From positions 310,001 to 374,000 of the forward strand of contig NZ_JAGKJK010000003.1 of NCBI RefSeq assembly GCF_020329435.1: a stretch of DNA of 64,000 nucleotides. Direction: 5' to 3'. Numbering within the stretch: the stretch's first letter is position 1; the number at the start of each line of letters is the position of its first letter. The DNA comes from Bradyrhizobium hereditatis. Lineage in GTDB: Bacteria > Pseudomonadota > Alphaproteobacteria > Rhizobiales > Xanthobacteraceae. The notes below the pieces were generated by a model, which saw only the letters and a list, made by a program, of their open reading frames with translations, did not search any database and was not told the origin of the DNA. Below are positions 1-8,983 of this stretch, one piece after another. Made by a program: the position numbers and the translations under genes.

Positions 1-1
1 G

Positions 2-751
2 TTAGATAATGGAGCCGGCGGGGTTGGAAATATCATATTAACTGGCAAGGAGAGCGCTCCACTACCTGGGGCAAGGGAGACCCGGCGTGTCCTTTGGCCG
101 TCGTTTGATCCTGATGCACTTTGGTCTGAGATGATAACCCCCTCCTGTAAAACAGTCGTCGTAGAATCATACCACTTGGCCCGTTCTCTGTTCTACCTCG
201 AGTTTGAAATCGAGGAAAATGGTTCAATCGCATACGTTAACAGTGGAAACATACGTCTGCATCGAAGTGAAGATCGGGCCGAAAGGGCTCTCGTCTGGAC
301 TGGTCTAGAGCTTCCGAGCGACCTGAGCAATGAGCAGTACTCGACCGCTTACGCGCACGCCTATCGATTTGTGGAGCTTGCGCGGACCTTGGGTTACCGC
401 GGAATGATCAACATAGATGCCATTTTCTCGATCGACGGGCGGCTGCTGTTTAATGAAGCGAACGGTCGGTGGGGCGGAGGCTCGGTACTGCACAGCATTG
501 CTGACCGGTTGCTAGGAGCGGATTATTCCCATTCCTATGTGATTTCATCTGTGCGGAATGTCAGACTAAACTCCCTCCGAACGGCGCTTGATTGCTTTGT
601 CGATGAAGGATTGCTATTTGATAGCATACACAAGGAAGGCGTTATTCCGCTTGCCGCCGACCAAGAGGCAGGCACGGTGGAGTGTCTCGTGATCGCGCGC
701 GACAGGCTGGTGGGCCGGAATTTCGAGCGTCGATTATTGACGATGCTCTGA
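2..751 (+). CDS. ATP-grasp ligase, 3' part (peptide ligase-like)
   Basis: The reading frame is open from base 2, so the gene begins left of the window; 249 codons are visible. The first visible residues include GAGGVGN, typical of the glycine-rich ATP-binding segment of ATP-grasp enzymes. About 115 residues later comes GYRGMINIDAIF followed by LLFNEANGRWGGGS, which matches the Mg/ATP-binding acidic-Asn end of the fold. The last ~60 residues resemble the C-terminal extension of PGM1-like peptide ligases (inference). Such enzymes join a carboxylate to an amine using ATP. The neighbouring oxygenases, methyltransferase and GNAT protein suggest small-molecule or peptide biosynthesis. The internal ATG at 131 is unlikely to be the true start because conserved sequence lies before it. 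Confidence 0.6.
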   Translation, partial: LDNGAGGVGNIILTGKESAPLPGARETRRVLWPSFDPDALWSEMITPSCKTVVVESYHLARSLFYLEFEIEENGSIAYVNSGNIRLHRSEDRAERALVWTGLELPSDLSNEQYSTAYAHAYRFVELARTLGYRGMINIDAIFSIDGRLLFNEANGRWGGGSVLHSIADRLLGADYSHSYVISSVRNVRLNSLRTALDCFVDEGLLFDSIHKEGVIPLAADQEAGTVECLVIARDRLVGRNFERRLLTML

Positions 752-1194
752 TTTGGATCACTGCCCCATGTACGCTCTTGAGGATGCTTTCTGTTCCAAC
801 TTGAAGAACATCCCTATTTCCAACCATATGCTGAAGCCAAAAGGTGCCCTGAGGAGATGGCAAAGCACTCTCTTCCAGGTTTGGCGCGGCAATGTCGATT
901 GTTCCATTCCAAACCCAAGTTGTTCGGCGCACCAAACTTGTCACGGTTCCTATACCACAACCGTGCAAACGGTTAGTTTCTGGTGCCTCGACGCGCGGAG
1001 CACCAGAATGCCGGAGCGATGCAGATCGGCATCCAAATCTGCGGTCATTGGCGCCGTTCTTCAGTTGATCAAAGTAGTTAGGCAGATCGGCTGGACGTAG
1101 AACACCTTCTCCCGGTGGGCGCTAAGTTTGACCATCATTGCGCCAATGGTTCGCGTTCCCCTCTCCTCTTCAAGCAGCAGAACTAGCTTTTTGT
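752..1194. other. Intergenic, no supported gene
   Basis: The stretch between the ATP-grasp gene and the IS66 end has short open frames on both strands, none with a recognisable domain or a good ribosome binding site. It may hold decayed coding sequence. Confidence 0.4.
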
Positions 1195-1560
1195 GTAAGC
1201 GTCGTTCCGCACCCACCTTCCCGCGGCACATGGGATAGGCGAATTTCACGATCTCTTTGAAGGGATCGGCTTGTGTCTATGCTTGACCATACGCTTAAGT
1301 CGGACGTGACGGCGCGCCGGCTGGAAGTGATCACTGAGACGGGACGCCGTCGTTGGTTCTCCAAGGACGACAAGGCCCGGATCGTCGAGGAGACGCTGGT
1401 CCCAGGCGCGGTCGTTTCCGAGATTGCCCGGCGACACGGGCTGACCCCACAACAAGTGTTCACTTGGCGTCGGCAAGCGCGCCGGCAGCCGGCGCCGATG
1501 GCTGACGATCCGCAGTTTGTACCGGCGGTGGTAGACGCCATGGCACCAGTCGCGGTTTGA
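1195..1560 (+). mobile_element. Truncated IS66-family element, left end
   Basis: A GTAAGCG terminus, the usual tip of IS66-family inverted repeats, starts at 1195 and is followed 78 bases later by an IS66 OrfA frame. The element breaks off around 1560: no OrfB or OrfC and no right inverted repeat follow. It is an insertion sequence relic. Confidence 0.7.
1273..1560 (+). pseudogene. tnpA: IS66 TnpA (OrfA), truncated
   Basis: The 95-residue product has the helix-turn-helix of IS66 OrfA proteins: KARIVEETLVPGAVVSEIA followed by RRHGLTPQQVFTWRRQ. The family is usually around 120-140 residues, so the C-terminal third is missing; the frame ends at VDAMAPVAV and runs into unrelated sequence. With no TnpB or TnpC nearby it cannot transpose by itself. 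Confidence 0.75.
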
Positions 1561-2048
1561 CAGCAAAACTGATCGGAGTGCCAGTTAGTGTGCAGGAACC
1601 GCTTGGCGCGATGGCGAGCACTGGCAGTTTTAAGGCGCACCGATAAGCAGCACCCCGCTGCAGTGGCCCGCAAATGATTCCGTCCTCATAGACACGAACA
1701 CGCGTCGCCGGTCCACGGCCTTGGCTTTTCGACTCCGATCTACAGCATCGCTCGCCTCTAATCCTGTCGGGCAGGTAGAGGGGTTAGCAAGTTCCGTTCG
1801 GTGACTCACAAACCAGCTTCCCCGCGAAGGGCGCAATTCGTGTCCAACACCTGACAGCGGCACAACGCCCGTCAGGTTCAGAACACCGGTCGGCTTGGGC
1901 TCCGTGGAGTTTTTTCGAAGCGTAGTCAGACGCTTAATGCGCGCTGACGGAGATGGCACGGCTGTTGCTGTTGAGATCCAGCAACACTGAGTCAGGGCTG
2001 CATGCATCCAGAGCGCAAGACGAGCGATGCTCCTTCCCTTAAACCCGT
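1561..2048. other. Intergenic, nothing recognised
   Basis: About 490 bases between the IS66 relic and the thioredoxin-like gene. No coding frame with family resemblance was seen on either strand. Confidence 0.4.
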
Positions 2049-3293
2049 GTGCCCCGTTCTGAGAGAGATAAGCTGGCGCAGAAAGTCGCGCAACGTTTGG
2101 CAATCGTTATGGAGAACAACATGGTGCTGCGCATGGAGTCCCCAGCTCCTCCGATCAAGGTGGAGAACTGGCTGCGTGGCCAGCCCCTCACGAGCTTCCA
2201 GCCGGGAAAAGTGTACGTCGTCGAATTTTGGGCAACTTGGTGCGGCCCCTGTGTGGCGGCGATGCCCCATCTGGTGCAGCTGCAAGATAAATACAAAGAC
2301 AGCGGAGTTGAGGTCCTCGGAGTCGCAGCTTGTGAACGAGCCCGAACGGCGGACGAGGCCCGAACCAACTTGGACGCATGGTTGACCGAAAAGTTCTCGA
2401 ATCTTAACTACCGGATCGGATTCGACTACACAGGGAATATGAACAAGCTTTGGATGGATCCCAGCTTTTCTGTCGGGATTCCCACCTCGTTCGTCGTCGA
2501 CCGTGACGGCCGCATCGCCTTTATCGGTTTTCCAACGCAACTCGATGACGTTCTGCCGAAAATTCTTAACGGCGGCTGGCGCACCAGCGATGAAGCTAGA
2601 GCCGCCGATACAGAGCGTATCGCCGAAGGCGAACGCGCAATGCACGAAATGACGCGGACTAAGCCGATCTACGCCAAACTTCGGCCAGCGATGGAGGCCG
2701 AGGATTGGGCGACGGCGCTGTCGGCGGTCGAGGAGGCCGTCGCGGTGATGCCGGACGACATCGACTTCCGCGAGCTTCATGCGGGTCTGTTGCTTCACAA
2801 AATGCGCGACATGCGGAATGGCTTGCCGGTCATGCGCCAATTGGTCCGCGACGCGATCGACAAAAAATCCGAGCCGTGGATGGCCGGGGCGATGCGCCAA
2901 CTCTTTGATCCGGCGATGGACAACTCCCATCTCCCGCGTGCCGAGCGCTTTGCCATGGGCAGGGAATTGTCCGAACGCATTCTGGAGCTAGTTCCGCCGC
3001 AAGGCGACGCCCGTAAGTTCCTCTCCTATGGGGCGGTCGCTCAGTATTATTACGAAAGCGGCAACAAGGAACGCGCGATCGAGTTGGTCGAGCTGGCGCT
3101 GAAATCGCTGGACCATCCGGAGCCTATGCAGGATGAACTGAAACAGTACTTCGGGCCGCCTTTGCTCCAAGCCCTAGCCAACTACAAGGGTGAGAAGGCT
3201 TGCTACGGGGCTCTTTGTGCGGCTCCGCAAGACGGGTTTCCGAGAGAGTCAAAAAGCGCAGGCGCCGGAAGAGAAAACGTGAAAAAAGGGTAA
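2049..3293 (+). CDS. Thioredoxin-fold protein with helical C-terminal region (TlpA-like)
   Basis: The 414-residue product has a thioredoxin/TlpA domain in roughly residues 30-180: FWATWCGPC carries the redox-active CxxC, and VGIPTSFVVDRDG carries the cis-proline loop. There is no signal peptide or membrane anchor, so it should act in the cytosol, unlike classical TlpA. The remaining ~230 residues are alpha-helical and TPR-like (EDWATALSAVEEAVAVMPDD, GNKERAIELVELALKSL), suggesting a partner-binding part. The GTG at 2049 gives the longest protein-like N-terminus; ATG codons at 2109 and 2121 are alternatives and none has a strong Shine-Dalgarno. It may maintain thiols for the nearby metal-dependent oxygenases, which is only inference from position. 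Confidence 0.75.
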   Translation: MPRSERDKLAQKVAQRLAIVMENNMVLRMESPAPPIKVENWLRGQPLTSFQPGKVYVVEFWATWCGPCVAAMPHLVQLQDKYKDSGVEVLGVAACERARTADEARTNLDAWLTEKFSNLNYRIGFDYTGNMNKLWMDPSFSVGIPTSFVVDRDGRIAFIGFPTQLDDVLPKILNGGWRTSDEARAADTERIAEGERAMHEMTRTKPIYAKLRPAMEAEDWATALSAVEEAVAVMPDDIDFRELHAGLLLHKMRDMRNGLPVMRQLVRDAIDKKSEPWMAGAMRQLFDPAMDNSHLPRAERFAMGRELSERILELVPPQGDARKFLSYGAVAQYYYESGNKERAIELVELALKSLDHPEPMQDELKQYFGPPLLQALANYKGEKACYGALCAAPQDGFPRESKSAGAGRENVKKG

Positions 3294-3912
3294 TAGTCGG
3301 AACTGCTCACGGGTGAAATTCGTCCATTTCTCCGACCGGCCAGTGGCAACTAAAGACCATCGAGTACAGCGCTGGATCGTTTGTGGCAGGTTGGAGGTCC
3401 AAATTGCGATGACCTCCGGCCGGATCGAGGCGGACGTGATCTTCAGGTGAAGTCGCGCCGTCATCCCATGATGCAAACACGCTGGTGGTCTTAACGCTCT
3501 ACAAGAAATGCTGAACGACTCCTTCCTCAAAATGCACCCTTTGCGCACGGACATGGCGGCGGTGCGGACTTGGGCGACCATCGCCATGCTTCTGCAGACG
3601 GGCAAAGATGAATGGTGTCGATCCGCATGCATGGCTCACACAAACTATCGAACGGACCGCGCAAGGCTGGCCGATTTCTCAGATCGATGCTCTCATGCTT
3701 CTGGGACCCTCAAAGCTTGAACCGCTTCGGCTACGCTTACGCTTTAGTCTGATAACTTAACGTCCAGCATCACTGAACAGAGGACAGCGACGGGCGACGA
3801 AGACCACAAGTATCTTCGTGTCAATACTGCTTCGTCCATCTAGAGAATGCCGGCCTGCATCCATAGACCTCATTCGCACGCCATATAGTCCTGGCCATCT
3901 AGCTAGCCGACC
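3294..3912. other. Intergenic, nothing recognised
   Basis: About 620 bases lying between two convergent genes. Short open frames are present (for example 3508-3720, plus strand) but none resembles a known family or has a convincing ribosome binding site. Confidence 0.4.
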
Positions 3913-4578
3913 TCATGCGCGAGCGGCATGGTTTTCGATTGTCCGGCGGTTCGCGCCGCCGTATTTTGAACAAAAGTAGACGAGTGACCGACGCTCCCCG
4001 GCGTGCACTTGCCTTACCTCATGCCAGAACCTACATGTGGTGATAAGTACGTTTCCCAAGGCTGGGCGAAACACTTGGAGTTTACGGTCGGTTGGATACA
4101 CGACGAACTCACCGCCCTCGAACTCTGTCGCGAGCTGTACAATTACAGAATACTCGAAGTCGGGGTCGCTCTCAGCATCCAAATGGATACCAACGAAGGA
4201 CCCAGGCGGCATGCGATGCATTTGGCATCGGCGAATGATGTACTCCGATGATGCTCCGAAGATCTTTCTGAGGGCGGAGACCCGCTCTGTCCTTTCAAGC
4301 AGTTCGATGATCTGCTCCGAAGCTGTACCATTCACGTTGCTAGGATTACGGCCGGCGTGATCCAGCCGCACTCGTTTTACAAAAACATTGTGAGAATCGC
4401 CGGCATCTCCCTTCCGAACCTCTTCTTCGGGAATATCGGACTGCAGCTGATCGATCCTCGTCAACTCGTCTTTGGTAAACAGCGTATCGGGGGCAATCAG
4501 GACCGTACCTCTATCTGCCAGCTCTGCACGGTATTTCGCGATGGCATCTTCTGAAAGCAGACCACGTTTATCACTCAT
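3913..4578 (-). CDS. Fe(II)/2-oxoglutarate-dependent oxygenase
   Basis: The 221-residue product fits the prolyl-4-hydroxylase-like 2OG-Fe(II) oxygenase fold. The iron-binding HxD is H132-L-D134 (GIHLDAESD), followed by the double-stranded beta-helix core (EYSVIVQLATEFEGGEFVV). The distal histidine and the arginine that binds 2-oxoglutarate are in HEVRQVHAGERRSLVYF (H186 or H192, R196/R197). Such enzymes hydroxylate, desaturate or cyclise a substrate with O2 and 2-oxoglutarate. It starts 37 bases after the HDO-GFA gene on the same strand, so the two are probably cotranscribed and may act on the same substrate. The length is normal and no defect is visible. Confidence 0.85.
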   Translation of the reverse strand: MSDKRGLLSEDAIAKYRAELADRGTVLIAPDTLFTKDELTRIDQLQSDIPEEEVRKGDAGDSHNVFVKRVRLDHAGRNPSNVNGTASEQIIELLERTERVSALRKIFGASSEYIIRRCQMHRMPPGSFVGIHLDAESDPDFEYSVIVQLATEFEGGEFVVYPTDRKLQVFRPALGNVLITTCRFWHEVRQVHAGERRSLVYFCSKYGGANRRTIENHAARA

Positions 4579-4615
4579 TGTGCGCGCCTTTCGGATTCAC
4601 TCAAATTCGACTCTT

Positions 4616-5914
4616 CTAATCCGCCTGCAACGAGCGGATCGCCAGATCCCAATTCTCGCCGTCGAAATCATCTATTCTTATGCTTTCGATCGTCGCTCCA
4701 TCTAGGCATCGAACATTTACGCTGAATCCTGAAGGATTCGATCGCGGCCGATAAAATGGCTTGATGCCGCAAACCCGACAAAACGTATGCCGAGCGATGT
4801 TCTTATTGAACTGGTATGTAGTGAGGAGTTCTTCGCCGCATTCAATCCTGAGCTTGTCGTCGGCAACGAGCATGTGCAAAAATCCAGACATTTCGCAGAT
4901 TGAGCAATTGCACTTCACTGCAGAAATCTCTGCTGGCGCTCGTACGTAGAACTTGACAGACCCACAGTGACAGCGGCCACTGTGTTCAACCTCCGGCCGA
5001 CCATCTCCGTCAAGCGAATCAATTCCGACTAGATTGCGGCACCACTCTAAGCTGAGACCATACGCGCGGTCGAATTCGTCCAAGAAACGGCTATTGCAGT
5101 CGGCAGGGACCAGTTCGCTAATGAGCCTGCTTGTCATCTCTCCGTGATGTTTCTCCGCAGGATCCTCGCCGCCAACATGGACCTGAAAATACTCAAGATC
5201 GTTAGATCGAGCATCAAAGGTTTTGACTAAAGTGGTCCAAAGTGCCTGGATCATTGCCGCAGCATGTAGCTCAAAGGCAACCATGTAGGCGCAGCGCATT
5301 ATGGGGTCTCTCGACGACAAGCCATGATATAGCGCACGCAAGTACCGGCTCGTTGTGGCGCTGTAGTTAGGCTGTATTGCTCGGCCAAGTAGGCGCCACG
5401 CATCTCTTTTAAAGAGCTTTGAGTGGAAGTTTTCTGTGTTCAGAATACTGGGTAGCGCAGCGTTGCCGCCTTGTAGAACCTGACTATGACCTCCCGTTTC
5501 ATCCCAGCAGATAAAATTTGCGACCACACTGGTCAGCTCAACGTCCCTCGGGAGGTCTCGATTGCGACGGATTGCGTCGAATATGAGATCCTTTTGCGAT
5601 CCCGCCTGCAGGTGCGGGAACGCTTGTGACATCGCTAAGTATTCAGGTAGTAGACTGGCAACCTGATCCTTGGACATCTCCGCAGCGAACGGATGGGGGT
5701 CAAGCAGAGCCCGGGCCCGGCGAGCCAAGTGCTCGCCAACTGGTATCTCTGAAGGTTGATGCAGTTTAGAAGGAGAAGCTTGGGACAACGTCATTCGAAC
5801 CCTGGTATGCAGAGAGAGAGAGAGAGATTTTCTTGCCCTTGACCTAGGCGCGCCAACCGATACCAATTCCTCCGGATCGAAAGACGAGTTCATCTTCCTG
5901 CAAGCAGGCATCAC
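4616..5914 (-). CDS. Heme-oxygenase-like (HDO-type) domain fused to GFA/CENP-V zinc domain
   Basis: The 432-residue protein has two parts. Residues ~60-300 look like the helical heme-oxygenase/TENA-like fold used by non-heme diiron oxidases; EYFQVHVGGEDPAEKHHGEM (H246, E250, H256/H257) is a likely metal-ligand cluster. Residues ~312-425 are a GFA (glutathione-dependent formaldehyde-activating-like) domain with Cys pairs CHCG (315/317), CNCSIC (335/337/340) and CRVCG (379/382). HDO enzymes often perform N-oxidation or C-C cleavage in natural-product pathways, and a GFA domain could handle a thiol adduct of a C1 product; this pairing is inference. The start is uncertain: ATG at 5914, 5893 or 5794. 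A dinucleotide tract falls between the second and third. Confidence 0.7.
   Translation of the reverse strand: MMPACRKMNSSFDPEELVSVGAPRSRARKSLSLSLHTRVRMTLSQASPSKLHQPSEIPVGEHLARRARALLDPHPFAAEMSKDQVASLLPEYLAMSQAFPHLQAGSQKDLIFDAIRRNRDLPRDVELTSVVANFICWDETGGHSQVLQGGNAALPSILNTENFHSKLFKRDAWRLLGRAIQPNYSATTSRYLRALYHGLSSRDPIMRCAYMVAFELHAAAMIQALWTTLVKTFDARSNDLEYFQVHVGGEDPAEKHHGEMTSRLISELVPADCNSRFLDEFDRAYGLSLEWCRNLVGIDSLDGDGRPEVEHSGRCHCGSVKFYVRAPAEISAVKCNCSICEMSGFLHMLVADDKLRIECGEELLTTYQFNKNIARHTFCRVCGIKPFYRPRSNPSGFSVNVRCLDGATIESIRIDDFDGENWDLAIRSLQAD
5811..5827. repeat. (AG)8 dinucleotide tract
   Basis: A 17-base run of alternating A and G lies near the 5' end of the HDO-GFA gene. If translation starts at 5914 the tract is coding (Ser/Leu repeats); if it starts at 5794 the tract is in the leader. 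Confidence 0.8.
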
Positions 5915-6257
5915 TTCGTCTTGAAGGCTCTCGACCTTGTCGATCCATCTAGTATCCTCCGGCCTTGGGTAGACCTTGGTGCGATAGTGCTTTGCTCAAA
6001 TTTATTCACAGATGTGTGGATTGCTTCCGCCAAATCATTCCGTCGTCTCGCAGGCGCGCTCCTTGGTTCCTCATTGTGAACTGCAGTTCTTACCGGGGTC
6101 GGTTCGCTTGCGCGAGATCAAGGCAACTCCACGAGGATTGCATAGTGTGGGTTGGAGCGAGTGCCTGGGCCCGCACCTGCGCTATCGTGATTGCGAGATC
6201 AGGCACACGGACTTTCGCTTTTTGCGCGTGACCAGCACTCCATACCAAAGGGAAGAT
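5915..6257. other. Divergent intergenic region
   Basis: About 340 bases between the minus-strand HDO-GFA gene and the plus-strand small CxxC gene. It should hold the promoters of both, but no clear -35/-10 pair, nod box or sigma-54 element was recognised. Confidence 0.35.
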
Positions 6258-6431
6258 ATGCGCGCCTTCACTTTCGCCTGCCCGATCACCAATATGATGG
6301 TCCAGAAGTGGCTCGATGCTGATGCCGAGGCGACCGAACGAGAATTCCAAGGCGTTGTCTGCCCCGCTTGTTCGCAGTTGCACTTCATAAGTCGCAAGAC
6401 TGGAAAGCTGCTGGGGCAGAAAGAAAAATGA
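6258..6431 (+). CDS. Small CxxC protein, possible zinc ribbon
   Basis: The ATG at 6258 follows a purine-rich GGGAAG and opens a 57-residue frame. The product begins MRAFTFACPITNMMV and contains a second cysteine pair in VVCPACSQLHF, so C8 plus the CxxC pair could bind zinc. A charged middle (DADAEATEREF) separates them. The upstream in-frame extension back to 6012 is not protein-like, which supports the short form. No enzymatic function can be assigned; small proteins of this kind are common in rhizobial genomes. Confidence 0.55.
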   Translation: MRAFTFACPITNMMVQKWLDADAEATEREFQGVVCPACSQLHFISRKTGKLLGQKEK

Positions 6432-6870
6432 CAGCGCCTCACAATTCTGGAGCGTTGACTTGTGTCCTTTTCCGGCTCTGGCGGTCGCTTCCGTCTCCGC
6501 CCAGGAGCCTCGACGGGGCGCTAATGTAGGAGAGAGCGTCATCCAGCTGTTAAAAGCCCGCAGCTCATGCGCGTAGCGCAGCCCCTGCAAGCGCTGAGCG
6601 GCCCACCCGATAGCCTTGTATATCTGAGCCAGTTTCAGGTGCACTCGTCGGGCATTACTGTCAGTCGACATCTGAGGGAGTGATCGGCATTTGTCCAATG
6701 CGGCGGTGGTACGACACGCCGGGGCTTGCTTGCACGCCGGCCCTTCCCGTCCAAAAAGCCGCGCTTGCCTGCGAACACCCCGAAGCAAGGCCGGGATTTC
6801 CATTCAGCGTCCTGCCAGTGCCAACAGCCGTGCGAGGTAGGTCTGTGGGGTCACCTTCATTTCTCTCTCC

Positions 6871-7035
6871 ATGTTGTCGTGCGGTCCGTGTCCGGTTGGA
6901 GACGCCAAAGTGGGAAACCTGACAAAGTCGCACTCTCATTCCAGCGCCCCGTCGTCCGGACGCAGGTCCTTTTGCTCACGTCAAGCAAGGCTCGCACCAA
7001 TTCTCGCGACCGGCACCCCGATTGCTGTGATGACA
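6871..7035. repeat. Dispersed repeat, copy A (most diverged)
   Basis: It begins ATGTTGTCGTGCGG and includes TCCGGTTGGAGACG and TCAAGCAAGGCTCGCAC, shared almost exactly with copy B. Translated on the minus strand it keeps the pattern RELVRALLD, matching KDIVRALLE of copy B. Confidence 0.6.
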
Positions 7036-7497
7036 TGGAAGGAAGCTGCAGCTGTTGCGCGGATCGGGCATAGTCTGCGCAGACTGCGCCATGGCAGTCA
7101 AATTGGACTAATACTCTCGCTGCTATCGTCGGTTGTTTTCGATAGGAAGTTGGCCTGGCGAATTCGCAGGCCCCACGACCCGCGATCCTATTGACTCGTT
7201 GCAACTCCGCTTTCCCTGATTTGGCGTAGGAACGACATGTCTCGCCATGAGCTGCAGTGAGCAGCAGACGCGTTCGTACCGGATCGGCATCTATTCGCAC
7301 ATGGCCTCGAGACGGCCGCTGGAGCACGGCAGCGTCGTCGGCCAACGACAGCATCATTGGATCGCGTGCCGCAAGCCGCATCACGCCAGGTGATGCTCCG
7401 ATACTGTGCGCTTAGGTAGGTCGCCATAGGGGCACATTATCCTCAGGGAACGATTTGAATTCGGCGCGTGAGCGGACCGTAGTCATTTGAGGCTGGC

Positions 7498-7785
7498 CTT
7501 GTCGTATTCAGCCGCGTCCGGTTGGAGACGATGATGAGCGGAACCCGACAGTAGAATGCGACTCTTCCTCCAGAGCGGCGCGAAGCACGTGGTTATTCCC
7601 TCTTTCAAGCAAGGCTCGCACAATGTCTTTTGCGGCACGCCGATTGCTGGGAGAGGGGCAGGATCTATTACGTCCATCGCAGTCTCGGAGGCACCGAGCC
7701 CGGAGTTCAGATGAAACTTGCTCGATTGACTCGAATCGATGCCATAGACGCCGCACGCTCGAGTGATGGTCCGCCAATTGCTTCG
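7498..7785. repeat. Dispersed repeat, copy B
   Basis: It shares long blocks with copy C (GGAACCCGACAG, GCTCGCACAATGT, GATTGCTGGGAGA, GGAGTTCAGATGAAA, ATGCCATAGACGC). The minus-strand frame reads SSELRAR, then AAKDIVRALLERGNNHVL, aligned with SSELRDR and AKKNIVRAWAAEGQNHVL of copy C. Confidence 0.7.
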
Positions 7786-8204
7786 GCCGTCCGTCGCTGG
7801 GTGCCCGCGTGGCGTTTGTCCAGGAGCGGCTTTGGTTCTTGTCGGAGGGCGGCAGCGACGCCGCGACATCAAGATGGGGTTTGTGCTGAAGGAGCTCGAC
7901 GAGATTGCGCTGCAGCCGATCTGAGATGGCTTGTGGCGCGTGTTGAGCTGCTGCACACCACTCTCGTCGAGTTGATCTGCTCAATGCTCTTGGCACGTAC
8001 AGGAGGAGCTGAAATGCGAGCGCTACATGTTGATCATCGCGCGGAAATTTCTCGCGCGTTGCAACGAGCGCTCCTGGATTGCGCTTTTGGCGTTCGCGCC
8101 CTGCAAGCCCCACCTCCTTGTGAACTCCCGAATCCCGAGACTACGCTCATGCGCAAGTGTTCGCGCCAATATACCGCATAAGTAAGGAAAAGAGAGGTGT
8201 CCTC

Positions 8205-8969
8205 GTGTCCAAAAACAATGCGGGCCAGTTCAACGAACTTGCCACTCTATATGAAGACACGGCTCACTGGCCCTTTCGAAAAGAGATCGAAATTCCAAGC
8301 GTATTGCAGGCTATTGGTGATGTTGAGGGTCTCTCAGTCCTCGACTTCGGGTGCGGCACGGGGCTGTATTCCCGCTGGCTAAAGCAACGCGGCGCGGGCC
8401 GGGTTGTAGGATACGATCCGACGAAAGGCATGCTCAACTACGCGCGGCGTCGGGCGGAGAAGGAGTCTCCGGGCATCTCCTTCGTCACTCGTCTCAGCCC
8501 CGATTTGATAGGTCAATTCGATCTGGTTCTTGCCGTGCATGTGCTGCAATACGCTAGCAGCGGACCTGAGCTGCAAGATATGTGCGCCGACATGGTCGGT
8601 CTGTTACGTCCTGGTGGGCGCTTGCTGACACTGCCGATTCACCCATCTTACGATCCACGTCGGAGCTATTACGAACGCTATGGCCTCAGGCTCAGCGCCG
8701 ATAATCTTCAGAAACCATATGTCGATGGTGGAGGTGTAAGGATACGACTTTGCAAAAACGGAAAGCAGGGCAGCGTCTTCGCATCGTATTGGTCCGCTGC
8801 TTCTTTGGAGCGGGCGTTAGGGCAAGCCGGCCTTCTATCCTTGAAGTGGCGGGAACTACATGCCCCAGAATGCGCCGCTTTGGATCAGGCTCCTAAAGAG
8901 CTGCATGCATATCTTCAAAAGCCACACTCGATCATCATCGAGGGTGTGCGCGCTTGTGACCCACAGTAA
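8205..8969 (+). CDS. Class I SAM-dependent methyltransferase
   Basis: The GTG at 8205 is preceded by GAGAGG at eight-base spacing and gives 254 residues; the in-frame upstream ATG at 8157 adds sequence without family resemblance. The Rossmann motif I is LDFGCGTGLYSRWL, followed by VVGYDPTKGML (motif II acidic residue) and FDLVLAVHVLQYA (motif III/IV region), then LLRPGGRLLTL. Methyl is transferred from S-adenosylmethionine to an unknown small acceptor. The stop lies 14 bases before the GNAT gene on the same strand, so they form an operon. With the ATP-grasp and oxygenase genes it fits a tailoring role in a small-molecule pathway (inference). Confidence 0.85.
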   Translation: MSKNNAGQFNELATLYEDTAHWPFRKEIEIPSVLQAIGDVEGLSVLDFGCGTGLYSRWLKQRGAGRVVGYDPTKGMLNYARRRAEKESPGISFVTRLSPDLIGQFDLVLAVHVLQYASSGPELQDMCADMVGLLRPGGRLLTLPIHPSYDPRRSYYERYGLRLSADNLQKPYVDGGGVRIRLCKNGKQGSVFASYWSAASLERALGQAGLLSLKWRELHAPECAALDQAPKELHAYLQKPHSIIIEGVRACDPQ

Positions 8970-8983
8970 ATCGGACCACAGCC

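Larger units (their letters stand above)
6432..8204. other. Long region without supported genes
   Basis: About 1.8 kb between the small CxxC gene and the methyltransferase. Open frames occur on both strands but their products look like out-of-frame or decayed sequence. It holds two diverged copies of a repeat (6871-7035 and 7498-7785) whose third copy is at 53711-53990. The repeat's minus strand appears to be the remnant of a short gene. Confidence 0.5.

Noticed and set aside
1325..1336. AGTGATCACT palindrome resembling the GntR operator
   Set aside because: It lies inside the IS66 tnpA coding sequence and lacks the ATAT flank shared by the three real candidates.
1630..2103. 157-codon minus-strand frame upstream of the thioredoxin-like gene
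   Set aside because: No good ribosome site or family resemblance; composition looks non-coding.
7700..7760. AT-rich ATCGATGCCAT stretch considered as a nod box
   Set aside because: It does not fit the NodD box spacing and is part of the dispersed repeat.
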